64,000 nucleotides of DNA from Barnesiella sp. An55 (GTDB lineage Bacteria; Bacteroidota; Bacteroidia; Bacteroidales; Barnesiellaceae). Both the position numbers and the translations under genes were made by a program. The stretch is from NCBI RefSeq assembly GCF_002161555.1, contig NZ_NFHZ01000001.1:1-64000 (forward strand), written 5' to 3'. This document shows, piece by piece, positions 9,152 to 18,850 of the stretch. The notes beneath the pieces are model-generated. The model was not told where the DNA came from, did no database searches, and saw only the letters and a list, made by a program, of their open reading frames with translations. Position 1 is the first letter of the stretch; each line of letters starts with the position of its first letter.

Positions 9152-11377
9152 ATGATTACGACCGAAATTGTAAAACGGCAATACGAGATATATGCCCTCC
9201 TGGCCGAACGCAGGCTCAAGGATGCCTTTGGTAAAATAGCTACACTCATCAACGAGTTGCAAGACTGGCTCAGTCGCGATAAACTCAACGAGATGGAGAT
9301 GTCGTACAAGTATATGATACAGTATATGCTCGACGGCGTGGAGGATCCCGAGCGCAAACGCATCTATGACCATCTGGTGGTATCGGCCTATGCACTCACC
9401 GACCGGGTGTCCGACGAGCTGTCTGCGCAGGTTTCGCCGGCCCAGTACTACGGTTGGCGACGCTATGTGAAGGCCAGTAGAGCCGATGCGACTCTTGCTT
9501 CGCAGTGTGACCGTTGCGACCAGGCTCTCAACGATCTTTCGCTTGCCTCGCTGTTGAGCGAACAGGAGCAGGATGCCACCAAAATCAAGTCGTTGAAGCA
9601 TCAGGTCGAGGATGAGGCGGGAACTCTTTTCATGGATGTGTGGACCAACTATCCCGCCCGTGAGGAGGATTATGCCACCCTGCGTGATGCGCTGTATTCG
9701 GGTCGTTTCCCCGACGACCTGGTGGCGCTGTTGATTTCGGCCCTGTTGCTGAATCTGCTGCACCGTTTCGACGAAGAGAAGCTGTTGGTACTGCTCGACG
9801 GTTACCGGCAGACTTCGCCCGAGATACAACTGCGCTCATTGTGCGCCGCCCTTATCGTGATGTATATGTATCGGGAGCGACTGCCGCTGTTCAAGAGTGT
9901 GCAGCATCGCATCGATGCCCTGGGCGAGGAACCCGGGTTCAAGAGCGATGTGCGCAACATATTCCTGCAATTCATCAAGACTCAGGAGACCGAGAAGATT
10001 ACTCGCAAGATGACCGAGGAGCTGCTCCCCGAGATGATGAAACTGGGGCCGTCGCTCTACAAGAAAATCAAACAGGAAGACCTCATGAACGATATCAATG
10101 CCCTCGAGGAGAATCCCGAGTGGCAGGAAATGCTCGACAAAACGGGCATCGCCGATAAATTGAAAGAGCTCACCGACCTGCAAATGGAGGGGGCCGATGT
10201 CTTCATGAGTACCTTCTCTCACCTCAAGAGTTTCCCCTTCTTCCAGTTGATACAAAACTGGTTCATGCCGTTTACGCCCCAACATACTGCTTTGGCCGGG
10301 ATGCTCGACGGCAAGGGGGGCGAGATGTTCAAGAAGATGCTCTCGGCCTCGTCGCTGCTGTGCAACTCCGACAAGTATTCGTTCTGTCTGAGCTTGTCGC
10401 AGGTGCCTGAGGCGCAGCGCCAGGTGATGATGGGGCAGTTTGGAGCCGAGAATGCAGCCCTGCAGGAGATGGCCAACGAGGAACTCTTGAAGAAAGAGCA
10501 TACCCGCGAGAACATATCCAACCGCTATATTCAGGATCTATATCGGTTCTTCAAACTCTATATCCGCCGGTCGGAGTTTATCGACCCCTTTGCCCAGCAC
10601 ATCAACCTGCTGCATGTATCTGTTCTCGAGCCGCTGTTGAGCGGGCAGGATAGCCTGCGTCTTATTGGCGAGTACTACTTCCGCCGCGGTTATTACGACG
10701 ATGCCCTCGAACTGTTTGAACGGCTTTCGGCTACCTATCACTCCGATACCGAAATATACCAGAAGATAGGCTTCTGCTACCAGAAGAGGGGAGAGTATGC
10801 CGAGGCACTCGAGGCTTTCCTCAAGGCCGAAATCATTGCTCCCGACAACTTCTGGACCATCAGGCGCATCGCTACCTGTTACCGCAACCTGAAGAAACCC
10901 GAGATGGCCCTCTCGTATTATCATCGGGCCGAGAAGATACAGCCCGACAACCTGTCGGTACAGATGAACATAGGCCACTGCTATGTCGAGCAGAAAGATT
11001 ATGAAGAGGCGCTTAAATACTATTTCAAGGTCGATTACCTCGACCCCGACGGCGGAAAAGCCTGGCGACCCATTGCCTGGTGTTCGTTCCTGGTAGGGAA
11101 GAAAGAGCAGGCACAGCGCTATTATGCAAAAATCCTGACGGCAAAACCTACGGCACTCGACTATCTCAATGCCGGGCATGTGGAGTTTTCGTTGGGACAC
11201 ATCAGGCAGGCCATCGACTACTATCGTCGCAGCATCGAACTCGACGGGGGCGATACCGGCAAGTTTATCGCCAACTTCAAGCAGGATGTCCCCGACCTGG
11301 TGGCCTCCGGTATCTCGTCGAGCGATATTCCCATCCTGCTCGACCAACTCATGTATGGGATTACCGATGCCCGTTAA
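9152..11377 (+). CDS. Large cytoplasmic tetratricopeptide-repeat protein
   Basis: This is a 741-aa protein without a signal peptide or membrane segment. Residues 1-about 500 are helical and not assignable. About six TPRs follow between residues 515 and 705, for example DTEIYQKIGFCYQKRGEYAE and LSVQMNIGHCYVEQKDYEEA, with the usual A/G-Y-A spacing. TPRs mediate protein-protein contacts, so a scaffold role is inferred. It is a stand-alone gene with its own promoter; the next gene, another TPR-like protein, follows after about 90 nt behind its own -7 box. No enzyme motif was seen. Confidence 0.8.
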   Translation: MITTEIVKRQYEIYALLAERRLKDAFGKIATLINELQDWLSRDKLNEMEMSYKYMIQYMLDGVEDPERKRIYDHLVVSAYALTDRVSDELSAQVSPAQYYGWRRYVKASRADATLASQCDRCDQALNDLSLASLLSEQEQDATKIKSLKHQVEDEAGTLFMDVWTNYPAREEDYATLRDALYSGRFPDDLVALLISALLLNLLHRFDEEKLLVLLDGYRQTSPEIQLRSLCAALIVMYMYRERLPLFKSVQHRIDALGEEPGFKSDVRNIFLQFIKTQETEKITRKMTEELLPEMMKLGPSLYKKIKQEDLMNDINALEENPEWQEMLDKTGIADKLKELTDLQMEGADVFMSTFSHLKSFPFFQLIQNWFMPFTPQHTALAGMLDGKGGEMFKKMLSASSLLCNSDKYSFCLSLSQVPEAQRQVMMGQFGAENAALQEMANEELLKKEHTRENISNRYIQDLYRFFKLYIRRSEFIDPFAQHINLLHVSVLEPLLSGQDSLRLIGEYYFRRGYYDDALELFERLSATYHSDTEIYQKIGFCYQKRGEYAEALEAFLKAEIIAPDNFWTIRRIATCYRNLKKPEMALSYYHRAEKIQPDNLSVQMNIGHCYVEQKDYEEALKYYFKVDYLDPDGGKAWRPIAWCSFLVGKKEQAQRYYAKILTAKPTALDYLNAGHVEFSLGHIRQAIDYYRRSIELDGGDTGKFIANFKQDVPDLVASGISSSDIPILLDQLMYGITDAR

Positions 11378-11434
11378 GGAACGATAATAGGCGTTTTTTG
11401 CCCATACACGTATTCTCGTTCGTCGTTTATTGCC

Positions 11435-11442
11435 TATCTTTG
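11435..11442 (+). promoter_or_regulatory. -7 box upstream of the exported TPR-like gene
   Basis: TATCTTTG matches TAnnTTTG 30 nt before the preferred start at 11472. No TTG is seen at the ideal spacing. Confidence 0.45.
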
Positions 11443-11471
11443 CACACCCATAGAGAAATGGGTAGATGCAT

Positions 11472-12227
11472 ATGAAACGAATAACTTGTTTTTTGGTCTT
11501 TTGGATTGCCTTCGTACAGCTGCCTGTATGGGGAGCTTCGCTGGCCGATTATCGAGAGAAACTATACGACTTGTTTATCGAGCAGAAAATTCCCCAATGG
11601 GGAGCCGTGCTGTCGCAGATGAGTGCCGATCAGTCGTGTGCCACACTCGAGGGGCGGCACGAAATCCTGTGCGGATATTATGGTCTGGTGGGCCACTTGG
11701 TCGATAAGAAGCGGAAAACCGAAGCGCAGAACTATCTGAAAACGGCCTTGGCTCTTGCCGACAAATATAAAAAACAGTATCCCCGAGATGCCCGTTTCAA
11801 GGCTTTATATTCCAATCTGCTGGGCCTCAAAATAGCCCTTTCGCCTTTGAAGGCTACCACGCTGGCATCCAATATGCTTTCGACCGCTCGTGAAGCTTAC
11901 CGGATAGCGCCCAACGACAGTTGGGTATCCATCCTGTATGGCAACATACTCTTTTACATGCCCGGCATGTTTGGGGGCGACAAGGCCAAGGGCCTCGAGT
12001 GTTATCGGCATGCCCGGCAGACGATGGAGAAGAATCTCTCGACCAATTCGCACCACTGGCTCTATGTGCAGTTGCTGGTGACCATAGGCGTGGTCTATGA
12101 GCATGACGGGAATTACGAACAGGCTCTTTCCATGTATAAGAACATAATGAACAAATATCCCGACTATGCATTTGTGCGCGAGGTGCTCTATCCTCGAGCC
12201 CAAAAAGCAGTGCGGGAGAAACAGTAA
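11472..12227 (+). CDS. Exported TPR-like protein, first gene of a prmA-mtgA unit
   Basis: This is a 251-aa protein. The start at 11472 gives a clean Sec signal peptide (MKRITCFLVFWIAFVQLPVWG, cleavage after about residue 21); an ATG 6 nt earlier is possible. The mature part is helical, with repeats resembling TPRs (NYLKTALALADKY near 80; NYEQALSMYKNIMNKYPDY near 215) and a conserved-looking loop MPGMFGGDKAKG (about 158). Periplasmic location is inferred. It ends 3 nt before prmA, so co-transcription is likely, but its function is unknown. Confidence 0.75.
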   Translation: MKRITCFLVFWIAFVQLPVWGASLADYREKLYDLFIEQKIPQWGAVLSQMSADQSCATLEGRHEILCGYYGLVGHLVDKKRKTEAQNYLKTALALADKYKKQYPRDARFKALYSNLLGLKIALSPLKATTLASNMLSTAREAYRIAPNDSWVSILYGNILFYMPGMFGGDKAKGLECYRHARQTMEKNLSTNSHHWLYVQLLVTIGVVYEHDGNYEQALSMYKNIMNKYPDYAFVREVLYPRAQKAVREKQ

Positions 12228-12230
12228 GCT

Positions 12231-13076
12231 ATGAACGATTATATGCAGGTGCGGCTCGATGTGAAGCCGTGTAGCGAGGTAGCTACCGATGTGTTGGCTG
12301 CCATGTTGGGCGAAATCGGTTACGAGAGTTTTGTTCCCGACGGAGAGGGGGTAACCGCCTTTGTACCTCAGGGAAAATATGATGAGGAGCAACTCAAGTC
12401 GATACTGAACCGGTTCCCTCTCGAGGGGGTATCGGTCGAGTGGCAAGTATCCTTTGTCCCGGGGCAGGACTGGAACGAAGAGTGGGAGAAAAATTATTTC
12501 AAACCCATTGTCGTGGGCGACGAATGTGTGATACACAGTACATTCCATAAAGATGTGCCCCAGGCCCGATACGATGTGCTCATCGATCCCAAGATGGCCT
12601 TCGGTACCGGCCATCACGAAACAACCACTCTCATGTTGCAGGCTATTTTGGCCACCGATTTCACGGGGCGGTCGGTACTCGATATGGGATGTGGCACGGC
12701 CGTACTGGCCATATTGGCCGGCATGAAGGGGGCTTCGCCCGTGGTGGCAGTCGATATCGACGAGTTTGCGACCGAGAATGCCCAGGAAAACGTGCGGCTG
12801 AATCGTGTGCCCGATATTGAGATACGCCTGGGTGGTGTCGAGGTCCTGAAACAAGAGACGTTCGATTTTATTTTTGCCAACATCAACCGCAACATACTGC
12901 TGGCCGATATGCACGCCTATGTCGATCGCATGACGAGCGGGTCGCGCCTGTTCATGAGTGGATTCTATGTGGAGGATATCCCGGCTATACAGGCCGAGGC
13001 CGAGCGGTTGGGATTGCGAATGGCCGGGCATGCCGAGAAAAATCGGTGGGCCCGGGTAGAGTGTGTGAAAGATTAA
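12231..13076 (+). CDS. prmA: Ribosomal protein L11 methyltransferase
   Basis: This is a 281-aa SAM-dependent enzyme that methylates ribosomal protein L11. The N-terminal L11-recognition domain (1-about 90) leads to the catalytic domain. It shows MAFGTGHHETT (about 124), motif I VLDMGCGTAVLAILA (about 148) and FANINRNILL (about 213) in place of the usual NIL motif. Length fits the family. It starts 3 nt after the exported TPR gene and ends 6 nt before mtgA. Confidence 0.95.
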   Translation: MNDYMQVRLDVKPCSEVATDVLAAMLGEIGYESFVPDGEGVTAFVPQGKYDEEQLKSILNRFPLEGVSVEWQVSFVPGQDWNEEWEKNYFKPIVVGDECVIHSTFHKDVPQARYDVLIDPKMAFGTGHHETTTLMLQAILATDFTGRSVLDMGCGTAVLAILAGMKGASPVVAVDIDEFATENAQENVRLNRVPDIEIRLGGVEVLKQETFDFIFANINRNILLADMHAYVDRMTSGSRLFMSGFYVEDIPAIQAEAERLGLRMAGHAEKNRWARVECVKD

Positions 13077-13082
13077 CGAGTC

Positions 13083-13769
13083 ATGATGCGCAAAGTTTGG
13101 CATTGGACAAAACGTATAGTTTTGTTCTTTTTTCTCTCGACGATGATAGTCGTGCTGCTATACCGGTTTATACCGGTGTATGTCACCCCGTTGATGCTCA
13201 TTCGATCGGTTGAACAGTTGGCCAGCGGACAAAAAGTCGAGTGGCACCACCATTGGGTACCCATCGAAAAGATGTCGCGGTATATGCCCATGGCTGTCAT
13301 TGCCTCGGAGGATAACCGGTACATGACCCATCACGGTTTTGATTTCGAGGAACTGAAGAAGGTAATCAAGAAGAACAAGCACCGCAAGCGTCCTCGTGGA
13401 GCCAGCACCATTACGCAACAAACCGCCAAGAACGTGTTTCTGTGGCCCGGGCACTCCTATGTGCGCAAGGGCCTCGAGGCCTATTTCACCGTACTCATCG
13501 AGCTGTTTTGGGGAAAAGAGCGCATCATGGAGGTCTATCTCAACTCCATAGAGACAGGCAAAGGTATCTATGGGGTAGAGGCGGTAGCCCAGCAACACTT
13601 TCATAAGACAGCTGCTCGCCTCACACGGTCGCAGTGCGCGCTCATTGCCGCCACGCTACCCAATCCCAGGCGTTTTAATTCAGCAGCACCATCGGGGTAT
13701 ATGTTGAGGCGCCAGTCACAAATCGTATCGTTGATGGGGAAGATTGCACCGGTCGATTTTACAAAATGA
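13083..13769 (+). CDS. mtgA: Monofunctional biosynthetic peptidoglycan transglycosylase
   Basis: This is a 228-aa GT51 glycosyltransferase that polymerises lipid II into glycan strands at the outer face of the inner membrane. One N-terminal membrane helix (about 9-28) anchors it. The catalytic Glu sits in [14 protein letters not shown] (about 77-90). Further GT51 motifs are [13 protein letters not shown] (about 105) and [15 protein letters not shown] (about 156). There is no transpeptidase domain, as expected for MtgA. Two adjacent ATG codons (13083, 13086) could start it. Confidence 0.95.
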   Translation: MMRKVWHWTKRIVLFFFLSTMIVVLLYRFIPVYVTPLMLIRSVEQLASGQKVEWHHHWVPIEKMSRYMPMAVIASEDNRYMTHHGFDFEELKKVIKKNKHRKRPRGASTITQQTAKNVFLWPGHSYVRKGLEAYFTVLIELFWGKERIMEVYLNSIETGKGIYGVEAVAQQHFHKTAARLTRSQCALIAATLPNPRRFNSAAPSGYMLRRQSQIVSLMGKIAPVDFTK

Positions 13770-13794
13770 AAAGGGGAGGGTGTGTCTTTCGAGG

Positions 13795-14256
13795 TTAATC
13801 CAATTGCGATTGTTCCATCTCTTGTCGCAGCACTTCTATTCTCTTTTGATAATTTTTGATGAGTTCTTGCAGTAGTTCAATTTCTTGCTGTTTCGAATTA
13901 TGTAAAGCGGTCTTGTTGTTTGATATATTTTTAATATTTTTATAAGTTTTAACAGGCTCAAGAGCGGTAAAATTATTATCCGCTTTATCGATGATATAGG
14001 GATTTGGACTAATAAAATAGGACTCTTGGCACTCGTTGTCGCTGACCAGCGTAAAGAAATCGGAGATGGGAAGATTCCAATGGTTGGCAATGTTCAACAG
14101 AACATTGATATTCATGTTTCCTCCTCTTACGGCTTTGCCTATCGTATTCTTGTCCAATCCCAGCTCTTTAGCTGCATCTTTGTAGGTTAGGCCTTTCCGA
14201 TGCAAAAATTTTCGCAGCAAGTCTCCAGAATAAACAAGCTTTTTACCCTCTTTCAT
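13795..14256 (-). CDS. XRE-type helix-turn-helix regulator with C-terminal coiled coil
   Basis: This is a 153-aa DNA-binding protein. I prefer the start at 14256 (MKEGKKLVYSG). A start at 14286 lies only 2 nt downstream of the -7 box TAGGTTTG (14289-14296), so that ATG would fall at or before the transcript start. Residues about 10-65 form the HTH: GLTYKDAAKELGLDKNTIGK. The tail (about 118-150) is a heptad-like helix (QQEIELLQELIKNYQKRIEVL), which suggests oligomerisation. The gene is more AT-rich than its neighbours, which may reflect recent transfer. Its targets are unknown; it faces mtgA and lies divergent to mutA. Confidence 0.82.
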   Translation of the reverse strand: MKEGKKLVYSGDLLRKFLHRKGLTYKDAAKELGLDKNTIGKAVRGGNMNINVLLNIANHWNLPISDFFTLVSDNECQESYFISPNPYIIDKADNNFTALEPVKTYKNIKNISNNKTALHNSKQQEIELLQELIKNYQKRIEVLRQEMEQSQLD

Positions 14257-14288
14257 AGGAACAAAAGTGTAAACAGTTAAATCCAATT

Positions 14289-14296
14289 CAAACCTA
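14289..14296 (-). promoter_or_regulatory. -7 box of the XRE regulator gene
   Basis: The minus strand reads TAGGTTTG (TAnnTTTG). It supports the downstream start codon at 14256. Confidence 0.45.
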
Positions 14297-14468
14297 TTAT
14301 GTTAGTTTGTTCTCTACTAATATATAAAAAAAAATCGACAACTGTGCTGTAATGCTTGTTGTATGGGATATTTTAGGCGATGAAACGACATGGACAAGGG
14401 GTTAATTCAATGCTTTACAGTATGCATAAAAATTACAGAAAAAATTCTTTATTTCGAACTATTTGTAC

Positions 14469-14476
14469 TATTTTTG
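14469..14476 (+). promoter_or_regulatory. -7 box upstream of mutA
   Basis: TATTTTTG matches TAnnTTTG in the AT-rich gap before mutA and implies a leader of about 100 nt. No TTG lies at the ideal distance, and no cobalamin riboswitch features were recognised. Confidence 0.35.
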
Positions 14477-14580
14477 TTGGCAAATGTCGGGCACAAGAAA
14501 TTTAATCTGTGCTTGACCTTATTTTGTGAACAATCCAATCAATAAATAGTTTGGCTTAAACAACTTAACTAATAACAACT

Positions 14581-16452
14581 ATGGCAGAAAGTAAAGAAAA
14601 ACTGTTTGACCAGTTCCCGCCGGTCTCCACGCAAGAATGGAAAGACAAGGTCATCGCCGACCTGAAAGGAGCTGATTTTGACAAAAAACTCGTATGGAGG
14701 ACAAACGAAGGGTTTAACGTAAACCCCATGTATCGTGCCGAGGATATTGCGAATTTGCATACCACCGATTCGCTTCCCGGTGAGTATCCTTTCGTGCGGG
14801 GAACCCGTACCGACAACAACTGGCTGGTGCGTCAGGATATCAAGGTTACCGATGTCAAAGAGGCTAATGCCAAGGCTTTGGACATCCTCACAAAAGGAGT
14901 AGAGTCGCTGGGCTTTGAGATTTCGAAAGATTTGATTTCGGTAGAGAATCTGGAAACTTTGCTGCATGGTATCGATGTGGAGAAAGTCGAACTGAACTTC
15001 TCCTCTTGCATGAAAAGCACGGTGAAACTTGCCGAGACGGTAGCCGCCTATCTCAAAACGACAGGCGCCGATCTGACGAAAGTATCGGGATCTATCCGTT
15101 TCAATCCGTTCAAGCGCATGTTGACCAAGGGTCGCGATTTTGCCGACTATGCCGATGAGGCAGTGGCTGTCATCAATGCCGTGAAGGAGTTACCTCGGTT
15201 CAGAGTGCTGGCTGTCGATGCCGTGATGCTGAACAACGCAGGCTCTTTCATCACCCAGGAATTGGGCTTTGCTCTGGCCTGGGGTAACGAGTGGCTGGCC
15301 GCTCTCACCGAGAAGGGTCTGACCATTGACGAAGTAGCCAACCGGGTAAAATTCAACTTTGGTATATCGTCCAACTATTTTATGGAACTGGCCAAATTCC
15401 GGGCTGCTCGTATGCTGTGGGCTCAGATTGTAAAACAATACAATCCTGCTTGCGACTGCGCTTGCAAGATGGTCGCTCACGCACAAACCTCGGAGTTCAA
15501 TCAAACCGTTTTCGATGCATATGTCAATCTGCTCCGTTCACAGACCGAGACTATGTCGGCAGCCTTGGCCGGTGTAGATTCAATCACCACGACTCCCTTC
15601 GACAAGGCCTACAAAGAGCCCGATGAATTTTCGGAGCGTATCGCCCGCAACCAGCAACTGTTGCTCAAGGAAGAGTCGCATATCAACCGCATTACCGACC
15701 CGGGAGCCGGTTCGTACTATGTCGAGACCCTTACGGTATCGATTGCCGAGCAGGCTTGGAAACTCTTCCTCGAGGTCGAGGAAAAAGGCGGTTTCTACAA
15801 AGCCGTGAAAGAGGGCTTCGTTCAGAACCAGGTAAACGCTTCGGCCGAGACTCGTCATACTAATGTAGCTCGCCGCAAAGAGATTCTGTTGGGTACCAAC
15901 CAATACCCCAACTTCAACGAGGTAGCTGGTGACAAGATAGTCAAAGGCGAGGCCTGCGGTTGCGGTTGCAGCAAACACGAAGGCGAACACCACTGCGAAC
16001 CCGAATTCCCCGTATTGAATACCAAGCGTGCCGCCAGCGACTTTGAAGCCTTGCGCCTGGCCACCGAGCGTTCGGGCAAACGTCCTTCGGTATTCATGCT
16101 CACTATCGGCAACCTGGCCATGCGTCTGGCCCGTTCGCAATTCTCGGCCAACTTCTTTGCTTGTGCCGGATACAAGATTATCGACAACCTCGGTTTCGAA
16201 ACCGTACAGGCCGGTATCGATGCAGCTATCGAAGCTAAAGCCGATATCGTGGTACTCTGCTCGAGCGACGACGAATATGCACAATATGCTCCCGAAGCCT
16301 TCAAGCTGCTCGACGGGCGTGCTCTCTTTGTCGTAGCCGGTGCTCCTGCATGTATGGACGACTTGAAAGCTCAGGGCATCACCGAGTTTATCCATGTTCG
16401 TTCCAATGTACTTGATACGTTGAGATCGTTTAACGAAAAACTTTCGATCTGA
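14581..16452 (+). CDS. mutA: Methylmalonyl-CoA mutase small subunit
   Basis: This is the 623-aa non-catalytic small subunit of the B12-dependent mutase that interconverts succinyl-CoA and methylmalonyl-CoA for propionate formation. It has a TIM-barrel-like domain (about 50-440) and a degenerate B12-binding-like C-terminal domain (about 480-620) lacking the DxHxxG motif, as usual for small subunits. Odd feature: the linker at residues 459-472 holds a dense Cys/His cluster ([14 protein letters not shown]). It lies 43 nt upstream of mutB. Confidence 0.95.
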   Translation: MAESKEKLFDQFPPVSTQEWKDKVIADLKGADFDKKLVWRTNEGFNVNPMYRAEDIANLHTTDSLPGEYPFVRGTRTDNNWLVRQDIKVTDVKEANAKALDILTKGVESLGFEISKDLISVENLETLLHGIDVEKVELNFSSCMKSTVKLAETVAAYLKTTGADLTKVSGSIRFNPFKRMLTKGRDFADYADEAVAVINAVKELPRFRVLAVDAVMLNNAGSFITQELGFALAWGNEWLAALTEKGLTIDEVANRVKFNFGISSNYFMELAKFRAARMLWAQIVKQYNPACDCACKMVAHAQTSEFNQTVFDAYVNLLRSQTETMSAALAGVDSITTTPFDKAYKEPDEFSERIARNQQLLLKEESHINRITDPGAGSYYVETLTVSIAEQAWKLFLEVEEKGGFYKAVKEGFVQNQVNASAETRHTNVARRKEILLGTNQYPNFNEVAGDKIVKGEACGCGCSKHEGEHHCEPEFPVLNTKRAASDFEALRLATERSGKRPSVFMLTIGNLAMRLARSQFSANFFACAGYKIIDNLGFETVQAGIDAAIEAKADIVVLCSSDDEYAQYAPEAFKLLDGRALFVVAGAPACMDDLKAQGITEFIHVRSNVLDTLRSFNEKLSI

Positions 16453-16495
16453 GAAAGTCGTTCAATTTTGTATCACTCAAGAAAAACAAAAAACA

Positions 16496-18631
16496 ATGAG
16501 ACCTAATTTTAAGAATATAGATATTACAAAGGATGCTTTCGCTCACTCGGCAGGGAAAGTAGCCAGCGAGGGTGAGAACTGGATAACTCCAGAACAGATT
16601 CCCGTTAAACCCATTTATACCAAAGAAGACCTCGAGGGTCTTGAACACCTCAATTATGTAGCCGGTATCCCGCCTTTCCTGCGTGGCCCGTACAGCGGCA
16701 TGTATGCAATTCGTCCCTGGACCATCCGTCAGTATGCAGGTTTCTCCACGGCCGAAGAGTCCAACGCCTTCTATCGCCGCAACCTGGCTTCGGGTCAGAA
16801 AGGTCTTTCAGTAGCCTTCGACCTCCCCACACACCGTGGCTACGATGCCGATCACGAACGTGTAGTAGGCGATGTGGGTAAAGCCGGTGTATCTATCTGC
16901 TCGCTCGAGGATATGAAAGTGCTCTTCGACGGTATCCCCTTGAACAAGATGTCGGTATCGATGACGATGAACGGTGCCGTACTTCCCATCCTGGCCTTCT
17001 ATATCAACGCCGGTCTGGAACAGGGAGCCAAACTCGAAGAGATGGCCGGTACGATCCAGAACGATATCCTCAAGGAGTTCATGGTGCGTAACACCTACAT
17101 CTATCCGCCCGAATTCTCGATGCGTATCATTGCCGATATCTTCGAGTTCACCTCGCAGTATATGCCCAAGTTCAACTCGATTTCGATTTCGGGTTACCAC
17201 ATGCAAGAGGCTGGTGCCACGGCCGATATCGAGTTGGCCTATACGCTGGCCGACGGTCTCGAGTACTTGCGTGCCGGTATCAATGCCGGTATGGACATCG
17301 ACTCGTTTGCACCGCGTTTGTCGTTCTTCTGGGCCATCGGTATGAACTTCTTCATGGAGATTGCCAAGATGCGTGCCGCCCGTATGTTGTGGGCCAAGAT
17401 TGTAAAACAGTTCAATCCCAAGAACCCCAAATCGCTTGCTCTGCGCACACACTCGCAAACGTCGGGTTGGTCGCTCACCGAGCAAGACCCCTTCAACAAC
17501 GTGGGCCGTACTTGTATCGAGGCTATGGGTGCCGCACTGGGTCACACCCAATCGTTGCACACCAACGCTCTCGACGAAGCCATTGCGCTGCCTACCGACT
17601 TCTCGGCACGTATCGCCCGTAACACGCAGATCTACATCCAGGAAGAGACCTACATTACCAAGGAGATTGACCCCTGGGCCGGTTCATACTATGTAGAGGC
17701 TCTTACCAACGAGCTCGCACACAAAGCTTGGGAGCACATCCAGGAAATCGAGAAACTGGGTGGTATGGCCAAGGCTATCGAGACCGGTATTCCCAAACTC
17801 CGTATCGAGGAGGCTGCCGCTCGCACGCAGGCTCGTATCGACTCGGGCAAACAGACTATCGTGGGTGTGAACAAATACCGTCTCGAGAAAGAGGAGCCCA
17901 TCGATATTCTCGAAGTCGATAATACCGCTGTTCGTAAAGAGCAGATCGAGCGTTTGCAGTATCTGAAATCGCACCGCGACAACGACGCCGTCAAAGCCGC
18001 CCTCGATGCCATCACCGAGTGTGTGAAGACCAAGCAGGGCAACTTGCTCGACTTGGCAGTCAAGGCTGCCAAAGTTCGCGCTACGTTGGGCGAAATCTCC
18101 TATGCTTGCGAGAAGGTAGTAGGTCGTTATAAAGCAGTAATCAGAACAATATCAGGCGTGTATTCATCAGAAACCAAAAAAGATGCCGATTTCGTTCGGG
18201 CAACGGAATTGTGCGAAAAATTTGCCAAGAAAGAAGGTCGTCAACCGCGTATCATGATTGCGAAGATGGGTCAGGACGGACACGACCGTGGTGCTAAAGT
18301 AGTTGCTACGGGTTATGCCGACTGCGGTTTCGACGTAGATATGGGTCCGTTGTTCCAGACTCCGGCCGAGGCTGCTCGCCAGGCTGTCGAGAACGACGTA
18401 CATGTGTTGGGTGTCTCTTCATTGGCTGCCGGTCACAAGACTTTGATTCCCCAGGTAATCGAGGAGTTGAAGAAGTTGGGCCGCGAAGATATCGTAGTGA
18501 TTGCCGGTGGTGTTATTCCCCCGCAAGATTACGACTTCCTCTACAAGGCCGGTGTGGCTGCCATCTTTGGTCCTGGTACCTCGGTAGCCAAAGCCGCTTG
18601 TCAAATTCTCGAAATTCTTCTCGACGAATAA
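16496..18631 (+). CDS. mutB: Methylmalonyl-CoA mutase large (catalytic) subunit
   Basis: This is the 711-aa adenosylcobalamin-dependent catalytic subunit. The substrate barrel (about 40-560) includes [16 protein letters not shown]. The C-terminal B12 domain (about 575-705) carries DGHDRGAK with the cobalt-ligating His596 and the downstream GGVIPPQDY loop. It forms a heterodimer with the product of mutA just upstream. A strong terminator follows, so mutA-mutB appears to be the whole transcription unit. Confidence 0.97.
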   Translation: MRPNFKNIDITKDAFAHSAGKVASEGENWITPEQIPVKPIYTKEDLEGLEHLNYVAGIPPFLRGPYSGMYAIRPWTIRQYAGFSTAEESNAFYRRNLASGQKGLSVAFDLPTHRGYDADHERVVGDVGKAGVSICSLEDMKVLFDGIPLNKMSVSMTMNGAVLPILAFYINAGLEQGAKLEEMAGTIQNDILKEFMVRNTYIYPPEFSMRIIADIFEFTSQYMPKFNSISISGYHMQEAGATADIELAYTLADGLEYLRAGINAGMDIDSFAPRLSFFWAIGMNFFMEIAKMRAARMLWAKIVKQFNPKNPKSLALRTHSQTSGWSLTEQDPFNNVGRTCIEAMGAALGHTQSLHTNALDEAIALPTDFSARIARNTQIYIQEETYITKEIDPWAGSYYVEALTNELAHKAWEHIQEIEKLGGMAKAIETGIPKLRIEEAAARTQARIDSGKQTIVGVNKYRLEKEEPIDILEVDNTAVRKEQIERLQYLKSHRDNDAVKAALDAITECVKTKQGNLLDLAVKAAKVRATLGEISYACEKVVGRYKAVIRTISGVYSSETKKDADFVRATELCEKFAKKEGRQPRIMIAKMGQDGHDRGAKVVATGYADCGFDVDMGPLFQTPAEAARQAVENDVHVLGVSSLAAGHKTLIPQVIEELKKLGREDIVVIAGGVIPPQDYDFLYKAGVAAIFGPGTSVAKAACQILEILLDE

Positions 18632-18658
18632 TCTTTTGACAGAAGATATAAACTCAGG

Positions 18659-18694
18659 CAGGGCGCGACCTTATTGGGTTGCGCCCTGTTTTTT
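18659..18694 (+). terminator. Terminator of mutAB
   Basis: A 12-bp GC-rich stem (18659-18670 with 18677-18688, one G-U pair) has a 6-nt loop and is followed directly by TTTTTT. Confidence 0.93.
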
Positions 18695-18743
18695 ATCTGG
18701 GGAGACAACTTGACGGTTGAACGATAGCGCCCTATTTTTTCGA

Positions 18744-18751
18744 TAACTTTG
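18744..18751 (+). promoter_or_regulatory. -7 box upstream of the M6 protease gene
   Basis: TAACTTTG matches TAnnTTTG. TTG triplets at 18710 and 18717 are farther upstream than ideal (24 bp or more). The start codon is about 100 nt downstream. Confidence 0.4.
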
Positions 18752-18850
18752 TCTATACCAAAACACAGGGTAATAAAAATTTTTTACCGCTGGATAATAG
18801 AAATCGATTGTATATATATTATATTTACCCATCTTTCTAAACCTGATAAT

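Noticed and set aside
14287-14580. Cobalamin riboswitch upstream of mutA
   Set aside because: No B12-box-like sequence or matching fold could be seen; the gap is AT-rich with only a -7 box.
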